In this document: positions 43,754 through 51,768 of the stretch, piece by piece
How positions within the stretch are numbered: the first letter of the stretch is position 1
Layout of the letters: the number at the start of each line of letters is the position of its first letter
NCBI GenBank assembly: GCA_017619295.1
Contig: JAFZSQ010000049.1
Span: 1 to 55,479, forward strand
Direction: 5' to 3'
Length of the DNA: 55,479 nucleotides
From: Lachnospiraceae bacterium
GTDB lineage: Bacteria > Bacillota > Clostridia > Lachnospirales > Lachnospiraceae
Position numbers and translations under genes: made by a program
Notes under the pieces: generated by a model
The model's input: the letters and a program-made list of their open reading frames with translations, nothing else
The model's database searches: none
Told to the model about the DNA's origin: nothing

Positions 43754-43825
43754 GTGCAGAAAGGGGACAGGCCCCAAACCGCACGTTTCATGTGCGATTT
43801 GGGGCCTGTCCCCTTTTTGCACCTA
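43751..43825. repeat. REP-like palindrome, copy 3
   Basis: A 75-bp palindrome with arms of 28 bp and one mismatch, starting TAGGTGCAGAAAGGGGACAG and ending in its complement, and an inner GCACG...TGTGC loop. It overlaps the CYTH stop codon and lies between two converging genes, so it can terminate both. Confidence 0.88.
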
Positions 43826-43840
43826 TGGCGCTTCTGCGCC

Positions 43841-46159
43841 TTAGTGGTCTGCTTCCACATTCCAAATCTCTTTTGCGTACTGGGCAATTGTTCTGTCTGA
43901 TGAGAAGAAGCCGGCTTTTGCTATATTGGTAAGCATCTTCTGCTTCCATGCACGTCTGTCTTCGTAAGCCGCAAAGGTTTCATCCTTCTTGGCAATGTAC
44001 TCTTCAAGATCAAGGAGTGTCATGAACCAGTCCTTATTGATGAGCTCGTCATGAAGTCTTGTAAGGTTAACCTTGTCGCCAACCTTAAGAACCTGAGGGC
44101 TTGTGATGAAATCAACTGCTTCTTTGATGACAGGGCTCTTCTTGTAGTAATCCTTTGCCTTGTAATCAGCCTTTGCATAGTGCTTGATTACGGTGTCTGA
44201 ATCCTTACCGAATATAAAGATGTTATCGTCGCCAACAAGCTCGTGGATCTCTACGTTGGCTCCATCATCGGTTCCGAGAGTTACTGCACCGTTAAGCATG
44301 AACTTCATGTTACCGGTTCCTGAAGCTTCCTTACTTGCAAGTGAAATCTGCTCTGAAATATCGCAGGCAGGAATCAACTTTTCAGCATAGCTTACGTTGT
44401 AGTTCTCGACCATAACCACCTTCATGTAAGGGCTTACGTCGGGATCCTTTGCAACGATATCCTGAAGGCAGAGAATAAGGTGGATGATATCCTGGGCAAT
44501 TACATAAGCGGGTGCAGCCTTTCCTCCGAAAATGAAGGTCAAAGGTCTCACGGGCTTCTTGCCGCCCTTAATCTCAAGGTATTTATGAATAATGTAAAGA
44601 GCGTTCATCTGCTGACGCTTATACTCATGGAGTCTCTTGATCTGGATGTCAAAAATTGATGTGGGATCTACGTCCACTCCCTCTTTCTCCTTGAGATATG
44701 CAGCAAGCTCATTCTTTCTGTTCTGTTTGATGTGATCAAGTCTGTTAAGAACGTCGTCGTCCTCAATGTACTCAAGGAGTCTCTCAAGCTTATCCGCATC
44801 CTTCTTATAGCTTCTTCCAACAAGCTCTTCAACGCACTCTGCAAGCTCGTGGTTACAGCTCATGAGCCAGCGACGGAAGGTAATTCCGTTGGTCTTGTTG
44901 TTGAACTTGTCAGGATAAATCTTATAGAAGTGATTAAGCTCGCTGTTCTTTAAGATTTCTGTATGAATAGCTGCAACACCGTTGATTGAATATCCGTAGT
45001 GAATATCCATGTGTGCCATGTGTACTCTCTCATCCTTGTCGATGATGGCAACCTTGGAATCTTTATATTTTGCCTTAGCCTTCTTATCGAGCTCCTTGAT
45101 AATGGGAACCAGCTGGGGAACAACCTTCTCAAGGTACTTAAGAGGCCATTTCTCAAGGGCTTCCGCAAGGATTGTGTGGTTGGTGTACGCACAGGTCTTG
45201 CTTACAACCTCGATTGCCTCGTCCATGGTAAATGCCTTGTCGTTTACAAGGATTCTGATAAGCTCGGGGATAATCATTGAAGGATGGGTGTCGTTAATCT
45301 GAATAGCGGCATAGTCATACATCCTTCTGAGGTCGTACTGCTTGTCCTTAAGCTCCTTCAAAATGAGCTGTGCAGCGTTACAAACCATGAAATACTCCTG
45401 ATAGATTCTGAGGAGATTTCCTGCCTCATCGGAATCATCGGGATAAAGGAAAAGCGTAAGATTCTTCTTAATAGCTTCCTTGTCGAAGTCGATTCCCTTC
45501 TTCACAAGTGACTCGTCAAGGGTCTCAATATCGAAAAGATGAAGCTTGTTTCTTCCGTTCTCATATCCCACAACGTCGATGTCATAGAGTCTTGATTTCA
45601 CGGTAAAATCACCAAACTCTACATCAAATGTTGTCTCTGTCTTGTTAAGCCATGAGTCCTTCTCAATCCACTCGTTCTTAACAGCTGTCTGCTTGTGATC
45701 TTTGAAAGTCTGCTTGAACAAACCGAAGTGATAGTTAAGTCCGATACCGTCACCGGGAAGTCCAAGTGTTGCGATTGAATCAAGGAAACATGCCGCAAGT
45801 CTTCCAAGTCCGCCGTTACCAAGCGAAGGCTCGGGCTCCACCTCAAGAATGTCTGCAAGCTTCTTGCCCTTTGAAGCAAGAATCTCGTTTACCTTGTCAT
45901 ATATTTTAAGATTGATGAGGTTGTTTGAAAGAAGTTTACCGATAAGGAACTCGGCTGAAATATAATAAACCTTCTTTCTGCCATCGATAACAGGTGTATC
46001 TCTTAAAAGTTCCTTTGTAACGTCAAGCAAAATGTAATAAATCTGCTCATCGTTCAAATCCGCTACACCTTTACCATGCTTTTCCATTGCCATTTTCTCG
46101 ATTATGGTACCGATGTTATCCTGTACCACCTCTTTGGTCATATCAGCCATTAATGACAT
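43841..46159 (-). CDS. glgP: Glycogen/alpha-glucan phosphorylase
   Basis: A 772-residue cytosolic enzyme releasing glucose 1-phosphate from glycogen or maltodextrin. Family motifs: [60 protein letters not shown], and the pyridoxal-phosphate lysine in [20 protein letters not shown]. It is somewhat shorter than the 800-850 residues of many homologues but all core motifs are present. It follows a LacI-family regulator by 19 bases, and both should be under the palindromic operator at 47226-47249. Confidence 0.95.
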   Translation of the reverse strand: MSLMADMTKEVVQDNIGTIIEKMAMEKHGKGVADLNDEQIYYILLDVTKELLRDTPVIDGRKKVYYISAEFLIGKLLSNNLINLKIYDKVNEILASKGKKLADILEVEPEPSLGNGGLGRLAACFLDSIATLGLPGDGIGLNYHFGLFKQTFKDHKQTAVKNEWIEKDSWLNKTETTFDVEFGDFTVKSRLYDIDVVGYENGRNKLHLFDIETLDESLVKKGIDFDKEAIKKNLTLFLYPDDSDEAGNLLRIYQEYFMVCNAAQLILKELKDKQYDLRRMYDYAAIQINDTHPSMIIPELIRILVNDKAFTMDEAIEVVSKTCAYTNHTILAEALEKWPLKYLEKVVPQLVPIIKELDKKAKAKYKDSKVAIIDKDERVHMAHMDIHYGYSINGVAAIHTEILKNSELNHFYKIYPDKFNNKTNGITFRRWLMSCNHELAECVEELVGRSYKKDADKLERLLEYIEDDDVLNRLDHIKQNRKNELAAYLKEKEGVDVDPTSIFDIQIKRLHEYKRQQMNALYIIHKYLEIKGGKKPVRPLTFIFGGKAAPAYVIAQDIIHLILCLQDIVAKDPDVSPYMKVVMVENYNVSYAEKLIPACDISEQISLASKEASGTGNMKFMLNGAVTLGTDDGANVEIHELVGDDNIFIFGKDSDTVIKHYAKADYKAKDYYKKSPVIKEAVDFITSPQVLKVGDKVNLTRLHDELINKDWFMTLLDLEEYIAKKDETFAAYEDRRAWKQKMLTNIAKAGFFSSDRTIAQYAKEIWNVEADH

Positions 46160-46178
46160 ATTCTTTCCTCCTCTTCTG

Positions 46179-47174
46179 CTATTTAATCAAATCCAGATAC
46201 TGAAGTTTGGTCAGGTTGTGGGAAGTGATGATTTTTCTTCCTTCCTCTCCTTGTAAAAGCCGTCCTATCTCCCTTACCGCCTCGGCGGAGTTATCTTTGA
46301 AGTGGATGCTTACAGTGTTCATTTGCTTTCCGGCGTACGCCATAAGGGCCACGCCTCCGAATCCGCAAACCGGGTGGAATACGTCTTCGTCAATGAGAGC
46401 CTTCATGGCTCCGATTGCCATGCAATCCGTGGCGCAGACTATGATGTCCACATCCCTTGCATGCTTGATGGCAATTTCCCTTGCCTTAAGTTCGGAAAAG
46501 CCTCCGCACTCAACTGTCAGTACAAAGCCCAGCTCCTTTTGAAGCTTCATCATGCCTGCCAGTCTTTCCTTTGTGACAAAAGCGTCTTCATCTCCTGTAA
46601 TGTAGAGGACCTGCTCCTTGGGACCAAGGTTTTCGGTGATGGTCTTCTTGGCTACCTCGTACTGAGCCTTGGCCTGGTCAACCCAGATGCAGGATGTGCA
46701 CTCGTTAACCATGGGGGCATCCACCATAACCATCTTAAACTCTCTGCTTTCTACCAGGGCGCTTATGACTTCGTTTTCCTTCTCAAGGCCATACACGATT
46801 ATTCCTTCAATGCTCTGCGAGTAGAAGTAATCGATGAGCTCCCTTGTGGACATATCCTCTATCATTGAAAAGAATAAAGTGATTACGTCCAGTTTCTCCT
46901 TGCTTGCCTCCTCGATGGCTCCGGCAATGTATTGCATGTCGATTTCATCGATGGCCTGTCTTCCTGTCCTTAAGTTAAGAAGAAGCGCTACTCTTCCGGA
47001 TCTTTTGGAAGAAAGGGTGGCAGCTGCGGCGTTAGGAACATAGTGAAGTTTCTTTATCGCCTTATGAACTTTTTTCTTTGTATCCTCACTGATACGGGGA
47101 TAATTCTTGAGGACCTTAGAGACTGTGGAGATTGAAACTCCTGCCTCCTTGGCCACATCCTTAATGGAAGTCAT
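46179..47174 (-). CDS. LacI-family transcriptional regulator
   Basis: A 331-residue repressor. Residues 1-60 are the LacI helix-turn-helix and hinge ([21 protein letters not shown] ... [25 protein letters not shown]). The rest is the sugar-binding two-lobe domain. I took the ATG at 47174 (AAAGGAAAG site) rather than the one nine codons upstream because the DNA-binding domain begins there. It probably senses a glucan breakdown product and controls itself and glgP through the adjacent operator. Its effector is unknown. Confidence 0.92.
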   Translation of the reverse strand: MTSIKDVAKEAGVSISTVSKVLKNYPRISEDTKKKVHKAIKKLHYVPNAAAATLSSKRSGRVALLLNLRTGRQAIDEIDMQYIAGAIEEASKEKLDVITLFFSMIEDMSTRELIDYFYSQSIEGIIVYGLEKENEVISALVESREFKMVMVDAPMVNECTSCIWVDQAKAQYEVAKKTITENLGPKEQVLYITGDEDAFVTKERLAGMMKLQKELGFVLTVECGGFSELKAREIAIKHARDVDIIVCATDCMAIGAMKALIDEDVFHPVCGFGGVALMAYAGKQMNTVSIHFKDNSAEAVREIGRLLQGEEGRKIITSHNLTKLQYLDLIK

Positions 47175-47225
47175 TTGCTTTCCTTTCCGAAAATACTGCA
47201 AAAACCTTCAAAACCCAATAAAGAA

Positions 47226-47249
47226 GGTTAGGAAAACGTTTTCCTAACC
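47226..47249. promoter_or_regulatory. Perfect 24-bp palindromic operator
   Basis: GGTTAGGAAAAC followed directly by its exact reverse complement, with the central CG typical of LacI-family sites. It lies about four bases downstream of the -10 box of the lacI-glgP promoter, over the transcription start, so binding would block initiation. It is probably the autoregulatory site of the LacI-family protein. Confidence 0.88.
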
Positions 47250-47252
47250 CTT

Positions 47253-47281
47253 AGATTACATTACTATTTTTCTTTTGTCAA
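47253..47281 (-). promoter_or_regulatory. Promoter of the lacI-glgP operon
   Basis: Minus-strand TTGACA (47281-47276), a 17-base spacer and TAATCT (47258-47253), directly ahead of the palindromic operator. Confidence 0.85.
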
Positions 47282-47306
47282 CACTTTTATTTTGTGGTTT
47301 CTTACC

Positions 47307-48329
47307 CTAGTATTTTACCACACTTACTTCCCCTGAGAAAAGGGCTTCTTCCCTGCCATCATCATATTTTACAAGGAGTCGGCAGTCATCGTCTATGCCT
47401 GTTACTTTGGCATATCCTTTGGTAAGTCTTTCGTTATCAAGATTGGATGAAATCTTCACATAACTTCCTATGAGAATTGAGTTTTCTCTGTAGCCTTCAA
47501 GATAAGGATATTTCTCAGGAAGCATATAGTCTTTGTAGAATTCGGCAATCATGGCTGCATAGAGATTGTTCTTAAGATTGGCGCCATCCCTCTTTGCAAA
47601 AAGAGCACCGGCCTTATCCTTAATATCTTCAGGGAACCCCTCATAGGGCTCGTAAAGATTAATGCCTATACCTATTATTACATCCGTAAGGCTGCCGTCC
47701 TCCAAAGAGGTAACTGCCTCGGTCAATATACCTGAAATCTTCTTTCCCTTATAATAAATGTCGTTTACCCACTTGATTCCAACATCAAGCCCAGTAACCT
47801 TTCTAATGGCTCTGGTGGTGCTTTCCGCAATCATGCAGGTAAAGTCCATGGCCTTATCAAGACCCACTTCAGGGTGGATTAAAAAGCTCATGTACATGCC
47901 TGTTCCTTCGGGGGAATAGAAGCTTCGTCCTCGCCTTCCCTTACCCTTGGTCTGGCTGTCCGCAATGATGATGGCATCCTGTCCGGGATGCTCGTTTGCA
48001 TAGGTTTTGATCAGGTCATTTGTGGAGTCAACTCTGTCATAAACCATAAGATCCACGTTCTTAAGGAAAGGCTCCACTTCCGCATCAGATAAGGCTTTCG
48101 CGATTATGACATCTCTGTCAGGCAGTGTGTTTTCCTCTATTATTCTGTAGCCCTTGTTGGTTACAGCCTCAATATTGTAGCCGTTCTTTTCAAGAGTCTT
48201 GATAGCCTTCCAGACTGCTGCTCTGGTTACAAACAATTCCTTTGCTATCTCTTCGCCCGAAGTGAAGCGGCTGCCGTTTTTTCTAAGTAAGTTAAGTACC
48301 AGTGATTTGGTTGATTTATTCTCTTCCAC
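47307..48329 (-). CDS. birA: Bifunctional biotin-protein ligase/biotin repressor BirA
   Basis: A 340-residue protein. Residues 1-65 are a winged helix (RFTSGEEIAKELFVTRAAVWKAI). The catalytic domain has DSTND, KGKGRRGRSFYSPEGTGMYM (biotinyl-AMP binding loop) and GIKWVNDIYYKGKKISGIL. It attaches biotin to carboxylases and represses biotin genes when loaded. I use the GTG at 48329 (GGAG ten bases upstream): the open frame upstream overlaps the DUF1284 gene. It forms an operon with bioY and the DUF1284 gene. Confidence 0.93.
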   Translation of the reverse strand: MEENKSTKSLVLNLLRKNGSRFTSGEEIAKELFVTRAAVWKAIKTLEKNGYNIEAVTNKGYRIIEENTLPDRDVIIAKALSDAEVEPFLKNVDLMVYDRVDSTNDLIKTYANEHPGQDAIIIADSQTKGKGRRGRSFYSPEGTGMYMSFLIHPEVGLDKAMDFTCMIAESTTRAIRKVTGLDVGIKWVNDIYYKGKKISGILTEAVTSLEDGSLTDVIIGIGINLYEPYEGFPEDIKDKAGALFAKRDGANLKNNLYAAMIAEFYKDYMLPEKYPYLEGYRENSILIGSYVKISSNLDNERLTKGYAKVTGIDDDCRLLVKYDDGREEALFSGEVSVVKY

Positions 48330-48333
48330 TTGT

Positions 48334-48741
48334 TTATTTCTCCTGCACGATTCGTTTCCTGCATGAGCTGATGGGATACCAGCTGCACCTGCTGCAGATA
48401 TCATCCATCATTTCACCGGTCATCTTTTCATCGATTTCTTTGATAATCTCCCGGTAGTGATACTCCTTCTCTTCAATTCCGAAGTACTCAACTACCCTGT
48501 CATCAAACCATTTTACCTTATCCTGAGTCTCACAGCAATCTTCCCCAAGCTTGTTGGGACATTTGCTGCAAAGTACATCTGTAGAATAGGTTATTCTGAT
48601 GAGATCATCGCCGTTTCTTAAGCGGTCAACCACCTTATTCATGTTATCCACAAACTCTTCGTTATAACCCTTGCCGCTGTAGCCCTGGGTACAAAGGAGA
48701 TGATGAGGTCTTAGTACAAGCACTTTATCTTCAGGGCCCAT
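48334..48741 (-). CDS. DUF1284 protein
   Basis: A 135-residue protein with the DUF1284 signature LRPHHLLCTQGYSGKGYN and six to eight conserved cysteines (LCSKCPNK, DCCET, ICSRCSWYPISSC) that could bind a metal or an iron-sulfur cluster. The function of the family is not known to me. Its start overlaps the stop of bioY (TAATG) and its end lies four bases before birA, placing it firmly in a biotin operon. Confidence 0.85.
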   Translation of the reverse strand: MGPEDKVLVLRPHHLLCTQGYSGKGYNEEFVDNMNKVVDRLRNGDDLIRITYSTDVLCSKCPNKLGEDCCETQDKVKWFDDRVVEYFGIEEKEYHYREIIKEIDEKMTGEMMDDICSRCSWYPISSCRKRIVQEK

Positions 48742-49325
48742 TACTTAAGAAGTCCTGCCTTTCTAAGGGCTCTCTTTATGGTTACACCCAAAATGCCCGC
48801 AAGAATAATCTTAATAATTGCAGTAGGAATAAAGGGCAGTACACATGCTGCAAAACCTGCAGACATGTTCTCCGCATTAATAGCCCCAAGGTAAACTCTC
48901 GCAAACCAAAGGGTACCTACAACGTAGTTTAAGGCCGCTCCGATTACAAGTCCTGCATAAAGACTTACATAATAAATGACTTTCTTTCCTGCCTTCTCGC
49001 CAAGTCTGTCTCCAAGTCCTGCAAACAAAGCCATAAGAGGGAAAGAAATAATGAATCCGCCGGTAGCTCCCATGATAACTCCAAATCCACCCGAGAAACC
49101 TGAGAACACAGGAAGTCCAACGGCACCAAGAATCAGGTATAAAAGGGTTGCCACGAATCCGTCAAACCATCCGAGTATTATTCCCGCCAAAGGAATAATA
49201 AGGGTCTGAAGCGTCATGGGCACTCCGCCGGGAAGAGGAATTCCCGGAAGCTGGGAAACCACACATATAATAGCCGTGAATATGGCGATGTAACAAATTC
49301 TTTGGGTCTTGCTGTTCTTTTTCAT
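48741..49325 (-). CDS. bioY: Biotin transporter BioY (S component)
   Basis: A 194-residue membrane protein with about six segments and the BioY signature (GIPLPGGVPMTLQTLIIPLAG, GWFDGFVATLLYLILGAVGLPVFSGFSGGFGVIMGATGG). It binds biotin with high affinity for an ECF transporter, whose energising genes are not here. The start has a GGAG site. It is first gene of the bioY-DUF1284-birA operon and probably is repressed by BirA, although I see no classic BirA site. Confidence 0.95.
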   Translation of the reverse strand: MKKNSKTQRICYIAIFTAIICVVSQLPGIPLPGGVPMTLQTLIIPLAGIILGWFDGFVATLLYLILGAVGLPVFSGFSGGFGVIMGATGGFIISFPLMALFAGLGDRLGEKAGKKVIYYVSLYAGLVIGAALNYVVGTLWFARVYLGAINAENMSAGFAACVLPFIPTAIIKIILAGILGVTIKRALRKAGLLK

Positions 49326-49431
49326 AATCTTACTCCATATATATTAATCTCTTTCGGAACCGAATCCTCGCCTTTAGCATAAGCTTCCGACGGTTTTATA
49401 AGCATCCGGCACCCGAAACATCACTAATATA
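49326..49431 (-). promoter_or_regulatory. Promoter -10 and structured leader of bioY
   Basis: The leader of about 95 bases can fold so that its ends pair: TTTCGG-GTG-CCGGAT (49418-49404) with ATTCGG-TT-CCGAAA (49365-49352). The promoter is TTGACA (49453-49448), a 16-base spacer and TATATT (49431-49426). I do not recognise the leader as a known riboswitch. No GTTAAC-type BirA palindrome is seen. Confidence 0.45.
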
Positions 49432-49447
49432 TCACCATTTTTGCGAT

Positions 49448-49453
49448 TGTCAA
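49448..49453 (-). promoter_or_regulatory. -35 box of the bioY promoter
   Basis: Perfect TTGACA on the minus strand, 16 bases upstream of TATATT. Confidence 0.7.
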
Positions 49454-49510
49454 CCGCCTCGACATGAAAGGTTTACAATCGAAGCTTAAATAATCTTCTC
49501 GGAGTAGATT

Positions 49511-49793
49511 TTGTGACTAAGACCGGCATTTTCACTCTCTTAGTCACCCAATTCTTGCTTCCCGCGCCCCCCCAATTTCTGGGGTCTGTGACTAAGGCGA
49601 AAAATCCTCCCTGCTTAGTCACAGGATTTCCGCATTCTCGGCCGGTCTTCCTCATCATGAAGTCTCAGAAAGCAAGAAATTGGTGACTAAGCACGGCAAG
49701 ATACCTCCCCTTAGTCACAGCACCCCGAAATCGGAGGTTTCCAAAAGCAAGTTTCCTGTGACTAAAGGCTTCAAGATTCCCGCCTTAGTCACA
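49511..49793. repeat. Hairpin-array direct repeat, left copy
   Basis: About 283 bp holding four inverted-repeat hairpins of the type GTGACTAAG-N15-19-CTTAGTCAC at 49513-49547, 49587-49623, 49683-49718 and 49757-49793. Linkers contain CCCAATTCTTGCTT and its near-complement, so larger folding is also possible. The same block, with most bases conserved, recurs 1740 bp to the right. No gene is seen here. Identity between blocks is highest in the second half, including the stretch 49640-49740. Confidence 0.9.
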
Positions 49794-49849
49794 GAACCCA
49801 CATTTCAAGGGTTATTCTTAAGGTTGAAGAATAGGGGATGAGACATCCC

Positions 49850-49988
49850 ATAATGATCCCTTCCTGCTTGTTTACATGGTATCTGCCCACATATGGCTGT
49901 CAACCCCACAGTCGTATACGGTGCTTCGCAGGGTTGACAGCCATATGTGGGCAGATATAATCGCAATCAAGCAGGAAAGGATAATTAT
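49850..49988. repeat. Long fold-back palindrome
   Basis: Two arms of about 57 bp (49850-49906 and 49931-49988) are inverted copies with roughly eight mismatches; the inner 26 bp, from ATCTGCCCACATATGG to the loop, are identical. The loop is 24 bases. It forms a long hairpin on either strand and has the appearance of a miniature fold-back element or a very strong structured site. It lies just inside the left hairpin array. Confidence 0.9.
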
Positions 49989-49994
49989 GCCATT

Positions 49995-50035
49995 TATGTG
50001 GCCCAAAAAAAGACTAAGCGACATTTTGTCTCTTA
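49995..50035. repeat. Short relative of the island hairpins
   Basis: GACTAAG-N13-CTTAGTC occurs here alone, next to the fold-back element and just past the XRE gene stop. It repeats the core of the eight array hairpins without the outer GT/AC and may be a minimal copy. Confidence 0.5.
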
Positions 50036-50048
50036 GTCCTCTCATATC

Positions 50049-50291
50049 TCATCTAATCTCTTGCTCGAGATTATCAAACTCATCTGAATCAAAAAATTCC
50101 CTTAACGAAATATCAAGTCCATCACAAAACTTTTTGATTGTAACAATTGAAACATCCTGGCGTTTTTTATCAAACATGCTATATGCCGTGGATGGAGTTA
50201 CACCTGAACGAGTGGCTAGCTCATTAATGGCTATACCACGGGTTTTACATATATGAGTGAATCTTGCTACAACAACATCCTTAACACTCAT
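50049..50291 (-). CDS. Small XRE-family DNA-binding protein
   Basis: An 80-residue protein that is almost entirely a Cro/C1 helix-turn-helix (ARFTHICKTRGIAINELA, SGVTPSTAYSMFDKKRQ, IKKFCDGLDISLREFF). It has an AGAGGAG ribosome site. It is divergent from the exported-protein gene, with a GC-rich palindrome in between that could be its operator. It lies within the region bounded by hairpin-array repeats. Confidence 0.85.
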   Translation of the reverse strand: MSVKDVVVARFTHICKTRGIAINELATRSGVTPSTAYSMFDKKRQDVSIVTIKKFCDGLDISLREFFDSDEFDNLEQEIR

Positions 50292-50330
50292 TAGGCCTCT
50301 CCTCTTATTTATATAATTTTAGAGGAGAAT

Positions 50331-50356
50331 ACGCGAGCGCGTGTACGCGCTTGCGT
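50331..50356. promoter_or_regulatory. GC-rich palindromic operator between divergent genes
   Basis: ACGCGAGCGCGT-GT-ACGCGCTTGCGT: 12-bp arms with one mismatch, standing out in an A+T-rich intergenic region. It lies 40 bases from the XRE start and 65 from the divergent gene, where it could let the XRE protein control both. Confidence 0.6.
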
Positions 50357-50420
50357 ATATTCTGAGATAGGTTTAATATTTAATTGATATACTAAATCAC
50401 ACATCTATGGAGGAATACAC

Positions 50421-51173
50421 ATGAGCAGTTTTTTTGCAATACTATGGTTAGCCGCAAACGTGACAATGGTAGTCTTTATTATTAAAACAGTTAAAGAAAA
50501 ACAACCGGAGCATAAAAAGAAGAAAAGAAAAATATGGCTAATATGCCTTGGTATCGCATTTGTTTCTTTAATTCTTGTTGGTGTTACCAATGATTCGAAA
50601 AATTCAGATAAACAAACTAGCAGCTCTTCTGACACAGAAAAGATTTCGGAAGTGAACGAAGAAACTCAAAACGTTGCAGCAGAGATAGCGGAAGAAGTGG
50701 AGAAAAATGAGGTCGAAAAGGCTGAAGTTGTGCAAGATGTTTCGGACCAAGATGCTTCTACTGTTGACGATAGTAACACAGATTCAAATGAAAATAGTTC
50801 TGACACAGACGAGGCACAAACTGTAGACAACGAAACTATGGTTAAAGTACTTATAGCCGCTACAGATGGAATATTAAAAGAGAATTTTGGTAGCGACAAT
50901 TATACTATCTCTTATGATGACAACATGGTAACAATTAACGTTTGGCAAGAAGGCGTCGCAATGGGTGCAGCAGGTGTTAAAACAGGTCTAGTGGACAGAA
51001 GCGAATGGGATACAATGGTTGATAATATGCAATATATGTCAAACTCAATCTATGACGCTTACAAACCATATGATGTCGACGTCGCTATTAATATCGTAAA
51101 CGACCAAAACAAAGAAAATACATTAGTAACATTCTTAGATGGAATAAAAGTTTACGACGCGCTTGATGAATAA
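50421..51173 (+). CDS. Membrane protein with Ser/Asp/Glu-rich linker, unknown function
   Basis: A 250-residue protein. Two membrane segments (about 3-22 and 39-56) are separated by a lysine-rich cytoplasmic loop (KEKQPEHKKKKRK). An acidic, serine-rich linker (about 60-135) leads to a 110-residue C-terminal domain (MVKVLIAATDGILKENFG ... FLDGIKVYDAL) outside the cell. I do not recognise the domain. The gene is more A+T-rich than its neighbours and lies between two copies of the hairpin array, which suggests acquisition. A GGAGG site precedes the ATG. Confidence 0.75.
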   Translation: MSSFFAILWLAANVTMVVFIIKTVKEKQPEHKKKKRKIWLICLGIAFVSLILVGVTNDSKNSDKQTSSSSDTEKISEVNEETQNVAAEIAEEVEKNEVEKAEVVQDVSDQDASTVDDSNTDSNENSSDTDEAQTVDNETMVKVLIAATDGILKENFGSDNYTISYDDNMVTINVWQEGVAMGAAGVKTGLVDRSEWDTMVDNMQYMSNSIYDAYKPYDVDVAINIVNDQNKENTLVTFLDGIKVYDALDE

Positions 51174-51197
51174 TTCCATACATGTTCTTTATACCAT

Positions 51198-51226
51198 AGC
51201 TCCTTAACTAACAATGTTAAGGAGCT
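51198..51226 (+). terminator. Terminator of the island membrane-protein gene
   Basis: A perfect 11-bp stem AGCTCCTTAAC/GTTAAGGAGCT with a seven-base loop, followed by TTATTTTAT, 24 bases past the stop codon. Confidence 0.9.
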
Positions 51227-51251
51227 TTATTTTATCTTCTCCCTTTCGGGT

Positions 51252-51533
51252 TTGTGACTAAGACCGGTATTTTCACTCTCTTAGTCACCCAATTCTTGCT
51301 TCTCGCAACCGCGAATTTTCAGAGTCTGTGACTAAGTTGAGGAATCTTCCCTGCTTAGTCACGGGATTTCCGCATTCTCGGCCGGTCTCCCTCATCATGA
51401 AGTCTCAGAAAGCAAGAAATTGGTGACTAAGCACGGCAAGATACCTCCCCTTAGTCACAGCACCCTGAAATTGGAGGTTTCCAAAAGCAAGTTTCCTGTG
51501 ACTAAAGCGGCATGATTCCGGGCCTTAGTCACA
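51252..51533. repeat. Hairpin-array direct repeat, right copy
   Basis: The second copy of the four-hairpin block, with hairpins at 51254-51288, 51327-51362, 51423-51458 and 51497-51533. It is in the same orientation as the left copy at an offset of 1740-1741 bp. Apart from the two flanking terminators, the gap between the island gene and tRNA-Leu holds only this repeat. Confidence 0.9.
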
Positions 51534-51582
51534 AATCCTGTAATTTTTGGGAATAGATGTGGTTCAGGGTCGTTATCCGCAT

Positions 51583-51619
51583 AAAAAAGCGGAGAGGTTT
51601 CATACCTCTCCGTTTTTTT
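51583..51619. terminator. Bidirectional terminator next to tRNA-Leu
   Basis: A perfect 9-bp stem CGGAGAGGT/ACCTCTCCG with a five-base loop, flanked by six A on the left and seven T on the right, so it works on both strands. On the minus strand it ends the tRNA-Leu transcript. Confidence 0.9.
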
Positions 51620-51621
51620 AG

Positions 51622-51701
51622 TGCGGATAACAGGACTTGAACCTGCACGGTCGCCCACCAGAACCTAAATCTGGCGCGTCTGCCAATTCCGCCATATCCG
51701 C
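51622..51701 (-). tRNA. tRNA-Leu (anticodon TAG)
   Basis: An 80-base cloverleaf. Acceptor stem GCGGATA/TATCCGC, anticodon stem CCAGA/TCTGG around TTTAGGT (anticodon TAG, for CUN leucine codons), a class II-like extended variable arm, and T arm GCAGG-TTCAAGT-CCTGT. CCA is not encoded. A 12-base copy of its 5' end recurs in its own leader. Confidence 0.93.
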
Positions 51702-51739
51702 ATAGAACGAACGCCATATCCGCGTTCGTAACACGGAAA

Positions 51740-51768
51740 ATTATATCGTCTGTAGCCTTTCGTGTCAA
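51740..51768 (-). promoter_or_regulatory. Promoter of tRNA-Leu
   Basis: A fully consensus minus-strand promoter: TTGACA (51768-51763), 17 bases, TATAAT (51745-51740). The -35 end overlaps the stop region of the upstream ABC ATPase gene. Confidence 0.92.

Noticed and set aside
49511-51533. Hairpin blocks considered as a CRISPR array
   Set aside because: The repeated units are inverted-repeat arms with loops of changing sequence and unequal linkers, only four per block, and no cas genes are present.
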